A stretch of 64,000 nt of DNA from a virus. Location: IMG/VR virus record IMGVR_UViG_3300020187_000009, positions 84,785-148,784 of that record, one strand, 5' to 3'. Under the pieces are notes generated by a model. That model was not told the origin of the DNA and made no database searches. It saw only the letters and a list, made by a program, of their open reading frames with translations. Positions 49,240 to 59,658 of this stretch are shown one piece after another (positions within the stretch are counted from its first letter, which is position 1; each line of letters opens with the position of its first letter). The position numbers and the translations under genes were made by a program.

Positions 49240-50246
49240 ATTAAATATAAATTAAATATAAAATAATGGCTAAATCATATAATGGTGGTATTGGAATCGC
49301 AACAGGTTTCAACTTACAAGATCCACAACCAATAGACGATAGATTAGTAGTTGGACTACTTGCAGATTTAATAAGTAATGCTGCGTTACCAAATCCGTAT
49401 CCGGGTATTGTTGTTTCAGTACAAGCTGAAGGTTACGATCTTTATAGATGGAACGGTACCGATAGAACACAATCATCAAACTGGATTCTAGTAGGATCAG
49501 GAGCAGGAGGTAGTTTACCAAATGGAGGTACTGAAGATCAGTTATTAGTAAAAAATACAGCGACTAATGGAGATGCCGATTGGGAAACTGTACCTGCTAT
49601 AGGTTTTAGCAGTAATCATGTTTCTAGACTAATTGCATTAGTATACGAAAATGGAGTTGCAAGTTTATCTGTATCTCCTACTTCTTTCGAGAAAAACCTA
49701 ACAGCTGGAACGAATCTAACATTTACGTATTCTACAACAGCGAACGATGATACAGTACAGGCAGTAACGTGGAACGGAACCAATGTTCCAACTGTATTAT
49801 CTCCAAATGGTTCTGAAACATTTACAGCACAGTCTGATAGTTTAGGTAAAAACTATAATGTTACATTCTTAAATGCAGATGGAATAACAACTAGAACTGA
49901 TAGTAATCCAAGAACATCGGTAGCGTATAACCCACAATGGTATGGCGCAAGTTCTACTGCAGATTTCGATTCTTCATCTTATTCTAATCTAAACTCAAAT
50001 TTTACAAAGTTTGTTTCTGGTAGCCCTGCAAAAACTGCAGCTTTTACCGCAACTAATGAATATGTATACTTCTTAAGTACTAAGAGCAACGCTACTATCT
50101 ACGATGGTAACAATTTTAATAATACTTCTGATTTTACTAAAACTACGGTAACCGTAGCATATGAAAATGGAGATCCGTTAACGCTTTATCAGTACAGAAC
50201 GAATACAGTTAAAACATTATCAGCGTTTACATACAGAATCGCTTAA
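48629..50246 (+). repeat. Long direct repeat: shared adhesin C-terminal module
   Basis: 48629-49239 and 49637-50246 are direct repeats with blocks of identity (for example GAAAATGGAGTTGCAAGTTT) separated by a divergent central part. Confidence 0.85.
49266..50246 (+). CDS. Mosaic adhesion protein
   Basis: 326 residues made of two recycled parts. Residues 1-76 (NGGIGIATGFNLQDPQPIDD, YDLYRWNGTDRTQSSNWIL) match the start of the next gene; residues about 120-326 match the end of the previous gene. The module joint is the GGTEDQLLVKNTATNGDADW linker. Probably a short fibre or decoration protein. Confidence 0.72.
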   Translation: MAKSYNGGIGIATGFNLQDPQPIDDRLVVGLLADLISNAALPNPYPGIVVSVQAEGYDLYRWNGTDRTQSSNWILVGSGAGGSLPNGGTEDQLLVKNTATNGDADWETVPAIGFSSNHVSRLIALVYENGVASLSVSPTSFEKNLTAGTNLTFTYSTTANDDTVQAVTWNGTNVPTVLSPNGSETFTAQSDSLGKNYNVTFLNADGITTRTDSNPRTSVAYNPQWYGASSTADFDSSSYSNLNSNFTKFVSGSPAKTAAFTATNEYVYFLSTKSNATIYDGNNFNNTSDFTKTTVTVAYENGDPLTLYQYRTNTVKTLSAFTYRIA

Positions 50247-50502
50247 TATATAAAGAAAATATAAATAAAAATTATGCCTAAGGAATTTAACGGTGGTATT
50301 GGAATCGCAACAGGTTTCAACTTACAAGATCCACAACCAATAGACGATAGATTAGTAGTTGGACTACTGGCCGATTTAATAAGTAATGCTGCGTTACCAA
50401 ATCCTTACCCGGGTATGGTTGTTTCTGTAGCTTCAGAAGGTTACGATCTTTATAGATGGAACGGTACCGATAGAACACAATCATCAAACTGGATTCTAGT
50501 AG
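49284..50502 (+). repeat. Long direct repeat: shared fibre N-terminal module
   Basis: 49284-49494 and 50292-50502 are nearly identical (same GGTGGTATTGGAATCGCAAC beginning), encoding the first roughly 75 residues of two neighbouring proteins. Confidence 0.88.
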
Positions 50503-51938
50503 GAAGTAGCGAATCAGGAACTTCAGGAATAAACGGAACTTCAGGAACAGATGGAACAGATGGAGATACTGGAGCTAATGGTTTACCAGGAGAAAACGGA
50601 ACTTCAGGAATAAACGGAACTTCAGGAACAGATGGAGCTGATGGAGCTAATGGTTTACCAGGAAACAACGGAACTGATGGAGAAAACGGAACTTCAGGAA
50701 TAAACGGAACTTCAGGAACAGATGGAGCTGATGGAGCTAATGGTTTACCAGGAAACGACGGTGCTGCTGGAACTTCAGGAACAGACGGAAACGACGGTGC
50801 TGCTGGAAACGACGGTGCTGATGGAACTTCAGGAACAGACGGAAACGACGGCGCTGCTGGAAACGATGGTGCTGATGGAACAAGCGGAACAGACGGAAAC
50901 GATGGTGCTGCTGGAAACGACGGTGCTGATGGAACTTCAGGAACAGACGGAAACGATGGTGCTGCTGGAAACGACGGTGCTGATGGAACAAGCGGAACAG
51001 ACGGAAACGATGGTGCTGCTGGAAACGACGGTGCTGATGGAACTTCAGGAACAGACGGAAACGACGGTGCTGCTGGAAACGACGGTGCTGATGGAACAAG
51101 CGGAACAGACGGAAACGACGGTGCTGATGGAACAAGCGGAACAGACGGAAACGACGGTGCTGCTGGAAACGACGGTGCTGATGGAACTTCAGGAACAGAC
51201 GGAAACGACGGTGCTGCTGGAAACGACGGTGCTGATGGAACTTCAGGAACAGACGGTGCTGCTGGAAACGACGGTGCTGATGGAACTTCAGGAACAGACG
51301 GAAACGACGGTGCTGATGGAACTTCAGGAACAGACGGAAACGACGGTGCTGATGGAACAAGCGGAACAAGCGGAACTTCAGGTCCAGGAGTACCTTCGGG
51401 AGGAGCTACTGGAGAAACTCTTGTAAAAATAGACGGCACTGATTATAATACACAATGGGCTACTGCTGCTAGTGGATCCGGAGTTAATAGCTATTTACTT
51501 AGACTTGATTATGACACTAGTAATCACTTAGTAAATAATTTAACTCAGAATACTTTTATAGGAGCAACTGGTTACGAGACAACTGGAGCAAGTGTATCAA
51601 GTGTTAGTGTTAATACTGGAACTGCAGTATATACAGCAACTATATCATTTGCTAATGAATCAAATCCACCACAAAATATTTTAATATATGCATGGAACCC
51701 TGTTACATATACATATCAAGTGCATCCATATAGAGTAGACGCTGCTGACCTAAAAATAGACACAGTAGCTGGCGACTTTACGTCGTCCTCTAACCAATAC
51801 ACACCGGATATTTTTGGATCATTTGATGGAGTCACCACTACTATTGATGTGAGACAGGATTTTATTAAATATGGAAATGCAACTGGTTTAGGAGCTGGTA
51901 GAAGATTTGCACATGCATATGTTGTATTCACATTTTAA
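50274..51938 (+). CDS. Collagen-like fibre protein
   Basis: 554 residues. Residues 1-77 are the shared N-terminal module. Residues about 78-375 are uninterrupted Gly-X-Y triplets, mainly [38 protein letters not shown] linker follows, as in the first collagen-like fibre, and then a beta-rich tip of about 155 residues. No Pro-rich triplets, so stability must come from Thr/Asn/Asp and trimer contacts. Expected trimeric fibre. Confidence 0.85.
   Translation: MPKEFNGGIGIATGFNLQDPQPIDDRLVVGLLADLISNAALPNPYPGMVVSVASEGYDLYRWNGTDRTQSSNWILVGSSESGTSGINGTSGTDGTDGDTGANGLPGENGTSGINGTSGTDGADGANGLPGNNGTDGENGTSGINGTSGTDGADGANGLPGNDGAAGTSGTDGNDGAAGNDGADGTSGTDGNDGAAGNDGADGTSGTDGNDGAAGNDGADGTSGTDGNDGAAGNDGADGTSGTDGNDGAAGNDGADGTSGTDGNDGAAGNDGADGTSGTDGNDGADGTSGTDGNDGAAGNDGADGTSGTDGNDGAAGNDGADGTSGTDGAAGNDGADGTSGTDGNDGADGTSGTDGNDGADGTSGTSGTSGPGVPSGGATGETLVKIDGTDYNTQWATAASGSGVNSYLLRLDYDTSNHLVNNLTQNTFIGATGYETTGASVSSVSVNTGTAVYTATISFANESNPPQNILIYAWNPVTYTYQVHPYRVDAADLKIDTVAGDFTSSSNQYTPDIFGSFDGVTTTIDVRQDFIKYGNATGLGAGRRFAHAYVVFTF
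50506..51383 (+). repeat. Collagen-coding repeat array, 54-bp units
   Basis: From 50767 on, units of about 54 bp (GGAACAGACGGAAACGACGG...) alternate two spellings of Thr-Ser-Gly (ACTTCAGGA and ACAAGCGGA) and of Asp (GAC/GAT), which marks block duplications. Confidence 0.92.
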
Positions 51939-51970
51939 TTAACGAAATATAAAACAAAATATAAAACAAA

Positions 51971-53893
51971 ATGGCGATATACGATCCAACAAACCCACCT
52001 CTTTTTTTATCAGGTACAATAAGTTCAGTTATTTCGGGCAATACATATCCATACATTGATGATACTGGCCTAAACGCTGCGGGAGCTAAAATAGAATATA
52101 CTATATCAGTATCTACAATAGGACAACAGAGTGTTGGTACTGCTGATGTACGAACAGGTAACCAAAAGAAATATACAGCAATCGATATTAAAACAGGAGA
52201 TTGGGTATCTAGTACTAACGGTCAAATTTGTTTACAGATAACAAGTGTTATTTCAAAGACCGATAGCTCAATAGAGTTTGTCGCAAAGGATGTTGATATG
52301 ATTACATATAAGACATATGCTAGTAGCACGTTTTCTAATGGTAGTCAAATTGCATTCTTTGAGGCTTCTGACAACGGACAGCCCTTAATAACTACTTCTG
52401 GAACAAGTACGTTCTTTCAACCTGGTGCAATTGATAGGATACAAGGTAGATTTGCCGCTGTTGAGGAAACTGAAAGATACAGATTTGAATTTGAAACAGA
52501 TCAGACTGTAATTGATAAAGGAGACACTATATCAATAAACGAGACTTCTGGAGACTTTGTTCAGTTTGGATCAGCAGGTGCATCAAATATACCGCTAGGT
52601 ATTGTACTTGAAAAAACAATGGGAGGCAGGGTAGTTTATATAAAACCCTTTAATACTATTATTGATAACCATTCAAACCCTGAACTTTTAACAGGTTCTG
52701 CTGGAGATGTATATTACACAGATCCTTCAAATCCTGGTAAAATGACAACAACTAGTTCCGTGGGATCTCAAGCTATATTGTTACATATAAAAGATGCAGT
52801 ACCTACTATAATAGAATCGACAGTCGCTGGTTATCTTCCGACATCAGGAGATTCACTAATAATAAATGATGTTGTTTCATACACTGGCGGAGTAGACCCT
52901 ACGCCAACAAGCACTCAGATCTTTGCAGATCTAATTAACCTAGGAACGGCATCACACTCAGTAGTAGCATCTAAGAATTCTATATTCGCTGCTACCACAA
53001 CAGGTGATGGAACTGGACCTACAAATGGAGTAGTTATTGTTACTATAACAGACGATAATGGCTCTAGTTATACTCCAGTAGACGTAACAATTGGCGACGG
53101 AACTACTAGTACTACTGTTACATTTGATGAAAATACAGGACAGCCTCTATTAGCTCTTTCTGCGCTTGGCGCTTCAAACTATGAGGCGTTTACTGCAACT
53201 GAAATTGCAACAATACTTAATAGTGAGTTTATAGCAAACAGTATTAATTTATTAGCATCTACTGTAGATTCTGGAAACATTGATTTCCCTAACTTAAAAA
53301 TATCAGCAACTAATCCTACCGCAACTATTAACGTAACAGGTACTGGAGCTGACGTACTTGGAGATACTTTCTTAACCGGTACTGGAGTTGCAACTTCTAC
53401 GTCAGCGTCGAGTTCTGACTTTTTAGTTTTAACCAGGTCAGATGGTGGAGATGTTTTAATAACTTCAAGTCAGGGATCTTACATTAATACTAACGGAATA
53501 ACTTCTTCGTCATCGGGTTCTCCTGCATCATTATTAATGCTTGAAGGAGCAGTATCTGCTAGTAGCGAAACTGGTGTTGGAAGTGCTAATGATCTAGATC
53601 AAGTTCCTTTAAATACTACACTAGACGGAGATGCATCTGGTGTATTCATTACATATACTCCATATCAAGATTCAAACGTACAGATTCATATTAATGGAAT
53701 TGGCTCAAATCTAGGAAACGGTATTAAAACAAAAGACTGCTGGTTTTCTGGAGACGGAGGAACAACAGCTAGACTTGTTGCTGACATCACATCTGGTGAT
53801 GAATTACATTGGAATGGTTCTATAGCAGGTTACCAACTAGAAACAACAGATGAGGTAGATGTGATATACGATGCATCTAGTGACGATGTATAA
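51971..53893 (+). CDS. Large structural/adhesion protein
   Basis: 640 residues, Ser/Thr/Asp-rich and beta-rich without membrane segments. The first part (NPPLFLSGTISSVISGNTYP) and middle (GDTISINETSGDFVQFGSAG; then GSAGDVYYTDPSNPGKMTTT) look like phage fibre or particle-decorating beta domains. The C-terminal about 90 residues (VQIHINGIGSNLGNG...TTDEVDVIYDA) resemble the end of the next gene. No enzyme motif seen. Confidence 0.72.
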   Translation: MAIYDPTNPPLFLSGTISSVISGNTYPYIDDTGLNAAGAKIEYTISVSTIGQQSVGTADVRTGNQKKYTAIDIKTGDWVSSTNGQICLQITSVISKTDSSIEFVAKDVDMITYKTYASSTFSNGSQIAFFEASDNGQPLITTSGTSTFFQPGAIDRIQGRFAAVEETERYRFEFETDQTVIDKGDTISINETSGDFVQFGSAGASNIPLGIVLEKTMGGRVVYIKPFNTIIDNHSNPELLTGSAGDVYYTDPSNPGKMTTTSSVGSQAILLHIKDAVPTIIESTVAGYLPTSGDSLIINDVVSYTGGVDPTPTSTQIFADLINLGTASHSVVASKNSIFAATTTGDGTGPTNGVVIVTITDDNGSSYTPVDVTIGDGTTSTTVTFDENTGQPLLALSALGASNYEAFTATEIATILNSEFIANSINLLASTVDSGNIDFPNLKISATNPTATINVTGTGADVLGDTFLTGTGVATSTSASSSDFLVLTRSDGGDVLITSSQGSYINTNGITSSSSGSPASLLMLEGAVSASSETGVGSANDLDQVPLNTTLDGDASGVFITYTPYQDSNVQIHINGIGSNLGNGIKTKDCWFSGDGGTTARLVADITSGDELHWNGSIAGYQLETTDEVDVIYDASSDDV

Positions 53894-53935
53894 GGTATAA
53901 TACTACTTTAATAATAATATATAGGTATATTTATG

Positions 53936-53965
53936 AGCCCGGTGATTAATTTTCATCGGGCTTTG
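53936..53965 (+). terminator. Rho-independent terminator
   Basis: AGCCCGGTGA and TCATCGGGCT pair (one G-U) around TTAATTTT, followed by TTTG. It overlaps the beginning of a TGATATATAATATC late-type motif. Confidence 0.75.
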
Positions 53966-53975
53966 ATATATAATA
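53963..53975 (+). promoter_or_regulatory. Candidate late promoter (GATATATAA class)
   Basis: TTGATATATAATA directly follows a terminator and lies about 50 bases before the DSKDAS-repeat gene. Confidence 0.45.
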
Positions 53976-54025
53976 TCAAGGTACAATAATGTAACCTTAG
54001 GCCTAAAAATAAACAAATATAAATT

Positions 54026-55108
54026 ATGGCACAAATTTTTCAAAAACAAGTATCCGGTTTAATATCGGCATTAGCAGCAAAAGACACTATCACTAGTGTT
54101 GATTCTAAAGATGCAAGTGTATTAGCAGCTGCAAACTCAGTTGGTACTAATCTTTCTGTAGATTCTAAAGATGCAAGTGTAATAGCGTTGGCTACTGCAG
54201 CTAACACTGCTCTTTCTGTAGATTCTAAAGATACAAGTGTATTAACAGCTGCAAACGGTTATACAGATGGTGAAATCACTGACGCTTCTATTGATTCTAA
54301 AGATGCAAGCGTAATAGCGTTGGCTACTGCAGCTAACACTGCTCAATCTGTAGATTCTAAAGATGCAAGTGTATTAACAGCTGCAAACGGTTATACAGAT
54401 GGTGAAATCACTGACGCTTCTATTGATTCTAAAGATGCAAGTGTATTAGCAGCTGCAAACTCAGTTGGTACTAATCTTTCTGTAGATTCTAAAGATGCAA
54501 GTGTATTAGTATCTGCAAACGGTTATACAGATGGTGAAATCACTGACGCTTCTATTGATTCTAAAGATGCAAGTGTATTAGCAGCTGCAAACGCAGTTGG
54601 TACTAATCTTTCTGTAGATTCTAAAGATGCAAGTGTATTAGTATCTGCAAACGGTTATACAGATGGTGAAATCACTGACGCTTCTATTGATTCTAAAGAT
54701 GCAAGCGTAATAGCGTTGGCTACTGCAGCTAACACTGCTCAATCTGTAGATTCTAAAGATGCAAGTGTATTAGCAGCTGCAAACTCAGTTGGTACTAATC
54801 TTTCTGTAGATTCTAAAGATGCAAGTGTATTAGTAGCTGCTGAAGCTTACGCCGATAATATAGAATCAGGACTTCACAATTACTTAGAAGAAGCAGGAAC
54901 TTATAATACAACTAACGTATTTGGTCTCGCTGGTAACTTCGATGTAGCTGGAGGAGATTTTGAAGTGTACATTAACGGAATGCGTATAGCAAAAAAGTAC
55001 TTTACGCTAACTCCAGGATCTGATGTATCGTTTAACAGCACAGGATCTAACTTAGGTTATGATGTTGAAGCAACTGATGAAGTATCAATACACGGACACA
55101 TTGCTTAA
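54026..55108 (+). CDS. DSKDAS-repeat fibre protein
   Basis: 360 residues. Residues 25-270 repeat SVDSKDASVLAAANSVGTNL and close variants (IALATAANTA; SANGYTDGEITDAS) about 17 times with a period near 15-17 residues, the form of a long triple-helical or coiled-coil shaft. A 90-residue C-terminal tip (GLHNYLEEAGTYNTTNVFGL, VYINGMRIAKKYFTL) resembles phage fibre ends. No catalytic motif. Confidence 0.8.
   Translation: MAQIFQKQVSGLISALAAKDTITSVDSKDASVLAAANSVGTNLSVDSKDASVIALATAANTALSVDSKDTSVLTAANGYTDGEITDASIDSKDASVIALATAANTAQSVDSKDASVLTAANGYTDGEITDASIDSKDASVLAAANSVGTNLSVDSKDASVLVSANGYTDGEITDASIDSKDASVLAAANAVGTNLSVDSKDASVLVSANGYTDGEITDASIDSKDASVIALATAANTAQSVDSKDASVLAAANSVGTNLSVDSKDASVLVAAEAYADNIESGLHNYLEEAGTYNTTNVFGLAGNFDVAGGDFEVYINGMRIAKKYFTLTPGSDVSFNSTGSNLGYDVEATDEVSIHGHIA
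54100..54840 (+). repeat. DSKDAS-coding tandem repeats
   Basis: GTAGATTCTAAAGATGCAAG and GGTTATACAGATGGTGAAAT blocks recur many times with identical codons; two larger blocks of about 135 bp are duplicated. Confidence 0.9.
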
Positions 55109-55139
55109 TTAAATATCATTTAATTTTAATGATTAAACT

Positions 55140-55167
55140 AGAGGAGCCTTATGGCTCCTCTTTTTTT
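55140..55167 (+). terminator. Rho-independent terminator
   Basis: AGAGGAGCC / GGCTCCTCT with a TTAT loop and seven T. Followed at once by TGATATATAG. Confidence 0.88.
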
Positions 55168-55198
55168 GATATATAGACTATAAACATAATAAGATACA

Positions 55199-56404
55199 AT
55201 GGTAGTAGGAGTAACTATAAAACTATATAAAGATATAAATATATTTGGCAACGGTCTAGGGCAAAATGCGCTAATGGTATATGACTTGCTTTCTAAAATA
55301 GACTTTATTGAAAAAGTACATCTCGTTCATTTCAATCATGAGATAACATATGATGACATGCAAGACCTTAATTTTTTACACGGGTACGATGTTGTAAAAT
55401 GGAAAGACGATGAATCTGAAAAAATAGATTTATTGATAACATTAGGAATGTTCCCTGATACTAATGAATTAAAAACATGGAAAGGCAAAGACTCAAACCG
55501 AAGAGTAGTTACATATAAGGGTGGAAACAACATGGTTTTATTAACCGAAGACATACTATTTCACAGAAAATGGATAAATAGAGAAGAAGAAGATGTAGGA
55601 AAGGGTGCTGTATTATATAGTGAAGATGTCGATGAAGTATGGATGGTACCTCAACAAGAGTTTCACAACAAAGACTTTTTTGAAATGACGTTTAACGCTC
55701 CTTCAAAATCTGTTCCATTTATATGGAACCCTAAATTTGTTGAACTTGAGTATTCTCTTAAAAAGTTAAAAATTCCAGAACTTGAAATAGAATTTGATAA
55801 AAAGAATTTTGATAAGTGGAGGGTTGCATCAATGGAACCAAACCAAAGTATTCTTAAAAATATGGTACCTATTCTATATTTTATGAATGAAGCGTATACT
55901 CAAAATCCAGAAGCATTTAAACAATTTAATATTACTAATGGTAACGGATTTTTAACAAATCCTCTTTTAACAGAAGTCGTAAATCAACTTCAAATCCAAA
56001 AGGATGGTAAACTAGGATTTGATCCTAGGTGGGCTGTTGAATCGCTACTCACTACATTTGCAGAGATGATAGTATCTCATCAGTGGGGAAATCCATTAAA
56101 CTATGCGTATTTGGATGTAGTATATTATGGATATCCTTTAGTACATAACGCTCATTTATGTCCAGACATTGGATATTACTACAAAGATTACAAATTAAAA
56201 GACGCTGCAAAACTAATATTAAAAGTAGTTGACGAAAGAAAACAGGATTTAGATTATATGCAACGCAATAGAGAAATTCTTAAAAGATATCAGGCAGAAC
56301 ATAACCAAGCGATGGTAGATCAATATGCAATGTTGATTAAAAGCCTTTGGGGAGGACCTAAAGTAGAAGGAGAATGGAATTGGAAGACAAACCTAATAGA
56401 GTAA
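55199..56404 (+). CDS. DUF2827-like glycosyltransferase
   Basis: 401 residues. NIFGNGLGQNALMVYDLLSK at the start, YSEDVDEVWMVPQQEF and SKSVPFIWNPKFVE in the middle, and GNPLNYAYLDVVYYGYPLVHNAHL at the C-terminal sugar-nucleotide side match the DUF2827 family, which has a GT-B-like layout. Probably adds a sugar to phage fibres or surface glycans. Confidence 0.75.
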   Translation: MVVGVTIKLYKDINIFGNGLGQNALMVYDLLSKIDFIEKVHLVHFNHEITYDDMQDLNFLHGYDVVKWKDDESEKIDLLITLGMFPDTNELKTWKGKDSNRRVVTYKGGNNMVLLTEDILFHRKWINREEEDVGKGAVLYSEDVDEVWMVPQQEFHNKDFFEMTFNAPSKSVPFIWNPKFVELEYSLKKLKIPELEIEFDKKNFDKWRVASMEPNQSILKNMVPILYFMNEAYTQNPEAFKQFNITNGNGFLTNPLLTEVVNQLQIQKDGKLGFDPRWAVESLLTTFAEMIVSHQWGNPLNYAYLDVVYYGYPLVHNAHLCPDIGYYYKDYKLKDAAKLILKVVDERKQDLDYMQRNREILKRYQAEHNQAMVDQYAMLIKSLWGGPKVEGEWNWKTNLIE

Positions 56405-56405
56405 T

Positions 56406-57767
56406 ATGTTCAATACGGAAAGTTGGAATTATGACGGCGTAGAATTTATAGAATTCTATGGCTTAAGAAAGAGCGGCAACATCGAAGTAATAGAATGGTT
56501 GATGTCAAACATGAGCGATTCTAATCTTCCTGTTGACGTATTAATAGCACCAAATCCAGAAACCGGATTTATGGTAAGTAGATGTGGAAACATTTATCAT
56601 TTAAACGATGTAGGATCTTTATGGGGAGTTGGACATCCCGAATATATTTCTGGATTAATTGATGCATATGTCTCAATGGGCGCTAAAAAGATAATTATAT
56701 CCTATAGAGACTATGACCACAATGTAAGTCTAACACATACTTTCCCCGAGAACAGCACGTTCCATAAATTAAAAGGATGTAGGCAGATTATATTACTTAG
56801 AGATATTGTTAATCTTTTGCCGATTAGATATGCTGCGCAATTAAACAGCAATGATCTTAAGTTATTTGACATAGATATTAACAAAATAAACTCTTGGATA
56901 GTTTCTGCAATTTCTGAAAATACAATTAAAATAAGACATGAGGACTTAAAGTCTTCTAGAGAATATCAAACTGAGATATGCGTCACATTAGGTATTAATA
57001 ACACTACAAAGTTTAACAGTCTAGAATCAATAGATGATATTAAAGTACCAAAACATTGGAGTGACTTGCTACATGAACTTCCAGTAATTAGAGCTAGAAG
57101 AAAGGCTGGATTTATTAAACCAAAAAAGACTGCTGAATTAATTAAAGCAATTGGAGATTCTCATACTTCAATATTTGATGCGTATACGGGTTCAGATTAT
57201 ATCTTTGAACAAACAAGAGTACATGGTGCAACTGCAAGAGGTGCAATTAATCCAAAAACAAAAACAGACTCTCTTAGAATTTTTAAGGAAGGTCTTTCAG
57301 GTACTATTGCGAATAGGGTAATCATAGGATTAGGAGAGGTAGATTGCGGATATATTATATGGTACAAAAATAAACACGATGGAATTTCTCTTGAGGATGG
57401 AATAAAACAGAGCATGGATGGATTATTTACTTTTGTTAAGCAAGAGGTAGAAAAGATCTATCAGCCATCTCAAATAATATTGATGGCTTCAATTCCTCCT
57501 ACGATTGAAGATAATACTGATCCTAGATTTTTAGAAGGTAGGAGATCTGATGTTAATCCAACACTTAAGCAAAGGGCGGATTTAACCAGAGATTGGAATA
57601 GATTACTAGAAAAAAGGTGTAAGGACGAAGGATATCGATGTATGAATATAAATAATTATATAATAGACTCGAATGATAGAGTAAAAAACACTTATCGAAA
57701 TAATAATCCATGGGATCATCACCTATTAGAGCACGCTGCGCTACCAATAATATTAGATATTTTATAA
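56406..57767 (+). CDS. P-loop-like domain plus SGNH-hydrolase-like domain
   Basis: 453 residues. Residues 12-30 ([20 protein letters not shown]) resemble a sulfotransferase-type P-loop; [19 protein letters not shown] fits that fold. Residues about 247-453 are SGNH-like: [14 protein letters not shown] (Ser), [13 protein letters not shown] (block III) and [11 protein letters not shown] (Asp/His). A two-domain sugar-modifying enzyme is inferred; both calls are by motif only. Confidence 0.62.
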   Translation: MFNTESWNYDGVEFIEFYGLRKSGNIEVIEWLMSNMSDSNLPVDVLIAPNPETGFMVSRCGNIYHLNDVGSLWGVGHPEYISGLIDAYVSMGAKKIIISYRDYDHNVSLTHTFPENSTFHKLKGCRQIILLRDIVNLLPIRYAAQLNSNDLKLFDIDINKINSWIVSAISENTIKIRHEDLKSSREYQTEICVTLGINNTTKFNSLESIDDIKVPKHWSDLLHELPVIRARRKAGFIKPKKTAELIKAIGDSHTSIFDAYTGSDYIFEQTRVHGATARGAINPKTKTDSLRIFKEGLSGTIANRVIIGLGEVDCGYIIWYKNKHDGISLEDGIKQSMDGLFTFVKQEVEKIYQPSQIILMASIPPTIEDNTDPRFLEGRRSDVNPTLKQRADLTRDWNRLLEKRCKDEGYRCMNINNYIIDSNDRVKNTYRNNNPWDHHLLEHAALPIILDIL

Positions 57768-57768
57768 C

Positions 57769-58365
57769 ATGAACTACGGACATTTAGATACTTTAAAGAG
57801 AATTAATATTGAATCTCCAGGAAGCTTTAATTGGATTGAAATACATCCTGAAACACAAATAACTTCAAGCGATAGAGAATCTTCTAAAAGTATAGTTTGG
57901 GCGTCTGCTGATTTTGAAACAAAGTTAGTTATTAAAAGCTATTCTTCAATTGCAAACGGATGTAACTTTTTTCTAGGATCTAATCATGACTGGAAAAATA
58001 TAACAACTTATTTGTTTGTTGGTAAAAGAGATTCTTTAAAGAATCTAAAATCAAATGGAAATATTGTAGTAGGACATGACGTTTGGATAGGATATGGAGC
58101 AACTATTCTATCAGGAGTAACTATAGGCGACGGAGCAGTTGTTGCAGGCGGATCGGTCGTTACAAAAGACGTTGAACCTTATTCAATAGTTGGAGGAAAC
58201 CCAGCAAAACCAATATCTAAAAGATTTAGCGATGAAATTATAGATTTGTTAATTGAAGTCAAATGGTGGAATTGGCCAGCCGATTTAATAAATCAAAATA
58301 TGGAAGTTTTATCATCGACAATTGTCGATGAAATTAAAAAAATACATGATTCTCTAAAACAATAA
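57769..58365 (+). CDS. Hexapeptide-repeat acetyltransferase (CatB/XAT type)
   Basis: 198 residues. The left-handed beta-helix is clear: [35 protein letters not shown], then [16 protein letters not shown] and KWWNWP at the end, which are the marks of xenobiotic/sugar O-acetyltransferases. It lacks the lid insertion of antibiotic enzymes as far as I can see, so sugar acetylation is more likely. It starts 1 base after the SGNH-like gene. Confidence 0.88.
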   Translation: MNYGHLDTLKRINIESPGSFNWIEIHPETQITSSDRESSKSIVWASADFETKLVIKSYSSIANGCNFFLGSNHDWKNITTYLFVGKRDSLKNLKSNGNIVVGHDVWIGYGATILSGVTIGDGAVVAGGSVVTKDVEPYSIVGGNPAKPISKRFSDEIIDLLIEVKWWNWPADLINQNMEVLSSTIVDEIKKIHDSLKQ

Positions 58366-59562
58366 AGGGTATCCATATCTTATACAGTATTCGTTAATTA
58401 ATCTTCTAAAAGTATAAGGAACAAGCTCTATTTCTTCTTTAATTAATTTATCAATTGCTGGATGAATTCTAACGTTATGTTTTACTCCAATAAGACTATC
58501 ATCAAATGAAGCATTAATATTATTAGATTCTAAATATTCAAAAAGTTTATTAGATTGATCTTCAATTCTAAATACTAAATTTGGATTAATTTTTCTAATA
58601 AGGCCGTCCCATGCAAGTATTGAACTAATAGCGTTGAATAGCTTAGACTCTTTAGTTCGCATACCGGTAGATTTTATTCTAAACTCAAGAGATTTATCTT
58701 CAGTATATGCAATAGATGCTATACTTTCTTTAGGATCTCTAACACAATATATAATGTGATCCCAATTAAACTTAGAAATTTCTATAGACTGCCACGTTGA
58801 TTTTCCAGAAACAATACTCCAATCTACAGTTCCATGCTCTCCCATTGTTTCGTGTCCAACATCTAGCCCCCAGCTTTGTAATAATTTAGCAGTATATCCA
58901 GTTCCAGTTCTTGGATGGCCTACTCCTAATATTAACTTACTATTTTTAAGTTCTTCTGTTTGTTCCTCTACTAATTCTACGTCTTTATTAAGTTTTTCTA
59001 GCTTGGCTAACTTAATTAAGTTTATATAATTTTGTACTAATATTTCTTTAGCTTCTTTATCTGAATGTAAATATGCCCAATACGTAGAACTGCTAGCATT
59101 TGCAATCTTTTCTTCTAGTTTATTAGCCTCTTCACTGATAGTTTCAATCATCGATTCTGCCTCTTCTGGTAACTCAACATCTAGCTTAATGGCTATCATA
59201 ACCATCAACGCCCAATTCTTATCACCATGTGCACTAACTGCTCGCTCATATAAAGAAATACGCCTAATTCGCTCAAGTTCTGAGATGTCACCTATGAGTT
59301 TGTCAGGATGACATTTTATTACTACCTTGCGAAATAATTTTTTTAATACTTTATCACTTTCAGTATCTTTAGTACGTTCTTTTTCTTCTTTAGTAGGATT
59401 AACTAAATAGTCAGACTGCTTAATTTCAGGAGGCAAGTTATTGCCAACATCTGCTAAAAAATCAGACATTGCATTACTAAATGTTTCTTCTACATCTTCC
59501 CAATCTTCTAATAGGAATTCATATTTTCTAATTAGTCTTTTAAATGATTGTGAATTTTCCAA
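58354..59562 (-). CDS. J-domain fused to a sulfotransferase-like P-loop domain
   Basis: 402 residues on the minus strand. Residues about 70-125 contain [19 protein letters not shown] with the HPD motif of DnaJ proteins in its helix pair. A coiled coil follows (about 140-200). From residue about 210, [18 protein letters not shown] is a P-loop of sulfotransferase type, then [13 protein letters not shown] and [14 protein letters not shown]. The only minus-strand gene of this half; its end overlaps the acetyltransferase gene by 12 bases. The HPD motif suggests recruitment of Hsp70; the combination with a sulfotransferase fold is unusual. Confidence 0.72.
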   Translation of the reverse strand: MENSQSFKRLIRKYEFLLEDWEDVEETFSNAMSDFLADVGNNLPPEIKQSDYLVNPTKEEKERTKDTESDKVLKKLFRKVVIKCHPDKLIGDISELERIRRISLYERAVSAHGDKNWALMVMIAIKLDVELPEEAESMIETISEEANKLEEKIANASSSTYWAYLHSDKEAKEILVQNYINLIKLAKLEKLNKDVELVEEQTEELKNSKLILGVGHPRTGTGYTAKLLQSWGLDVGHETMGEHGTVDWSIVSGKSTWQSIEISKFNWDHIIYCVRDPKESIASIAYTEDKSLEFRIKSTGMRTKESKLFNAISSILAWDGLIRKINPNLVFRIEDQSNKLFEYLESNNINASFDDSLIGVKHNVRIHPAIDKLIKEEIELVPYTFRRLINEYCIRYGYPLLF

Positions 59563-59658
59563 AAAGTTAGTGTTTTTTTTACAAGATATATATTAAAATA
59601 AACCACGATACTAATAAATTATTGTAGTACATGAGAAAGAACCCTATTATTTCTATGA

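Noticed and set aside
50722-51426. Plus-strand alternate frame rich in MELQEQTETT repeats
   Set aside because: A frame-shifted reading of the collagen array without its own start context or homologue-like features.
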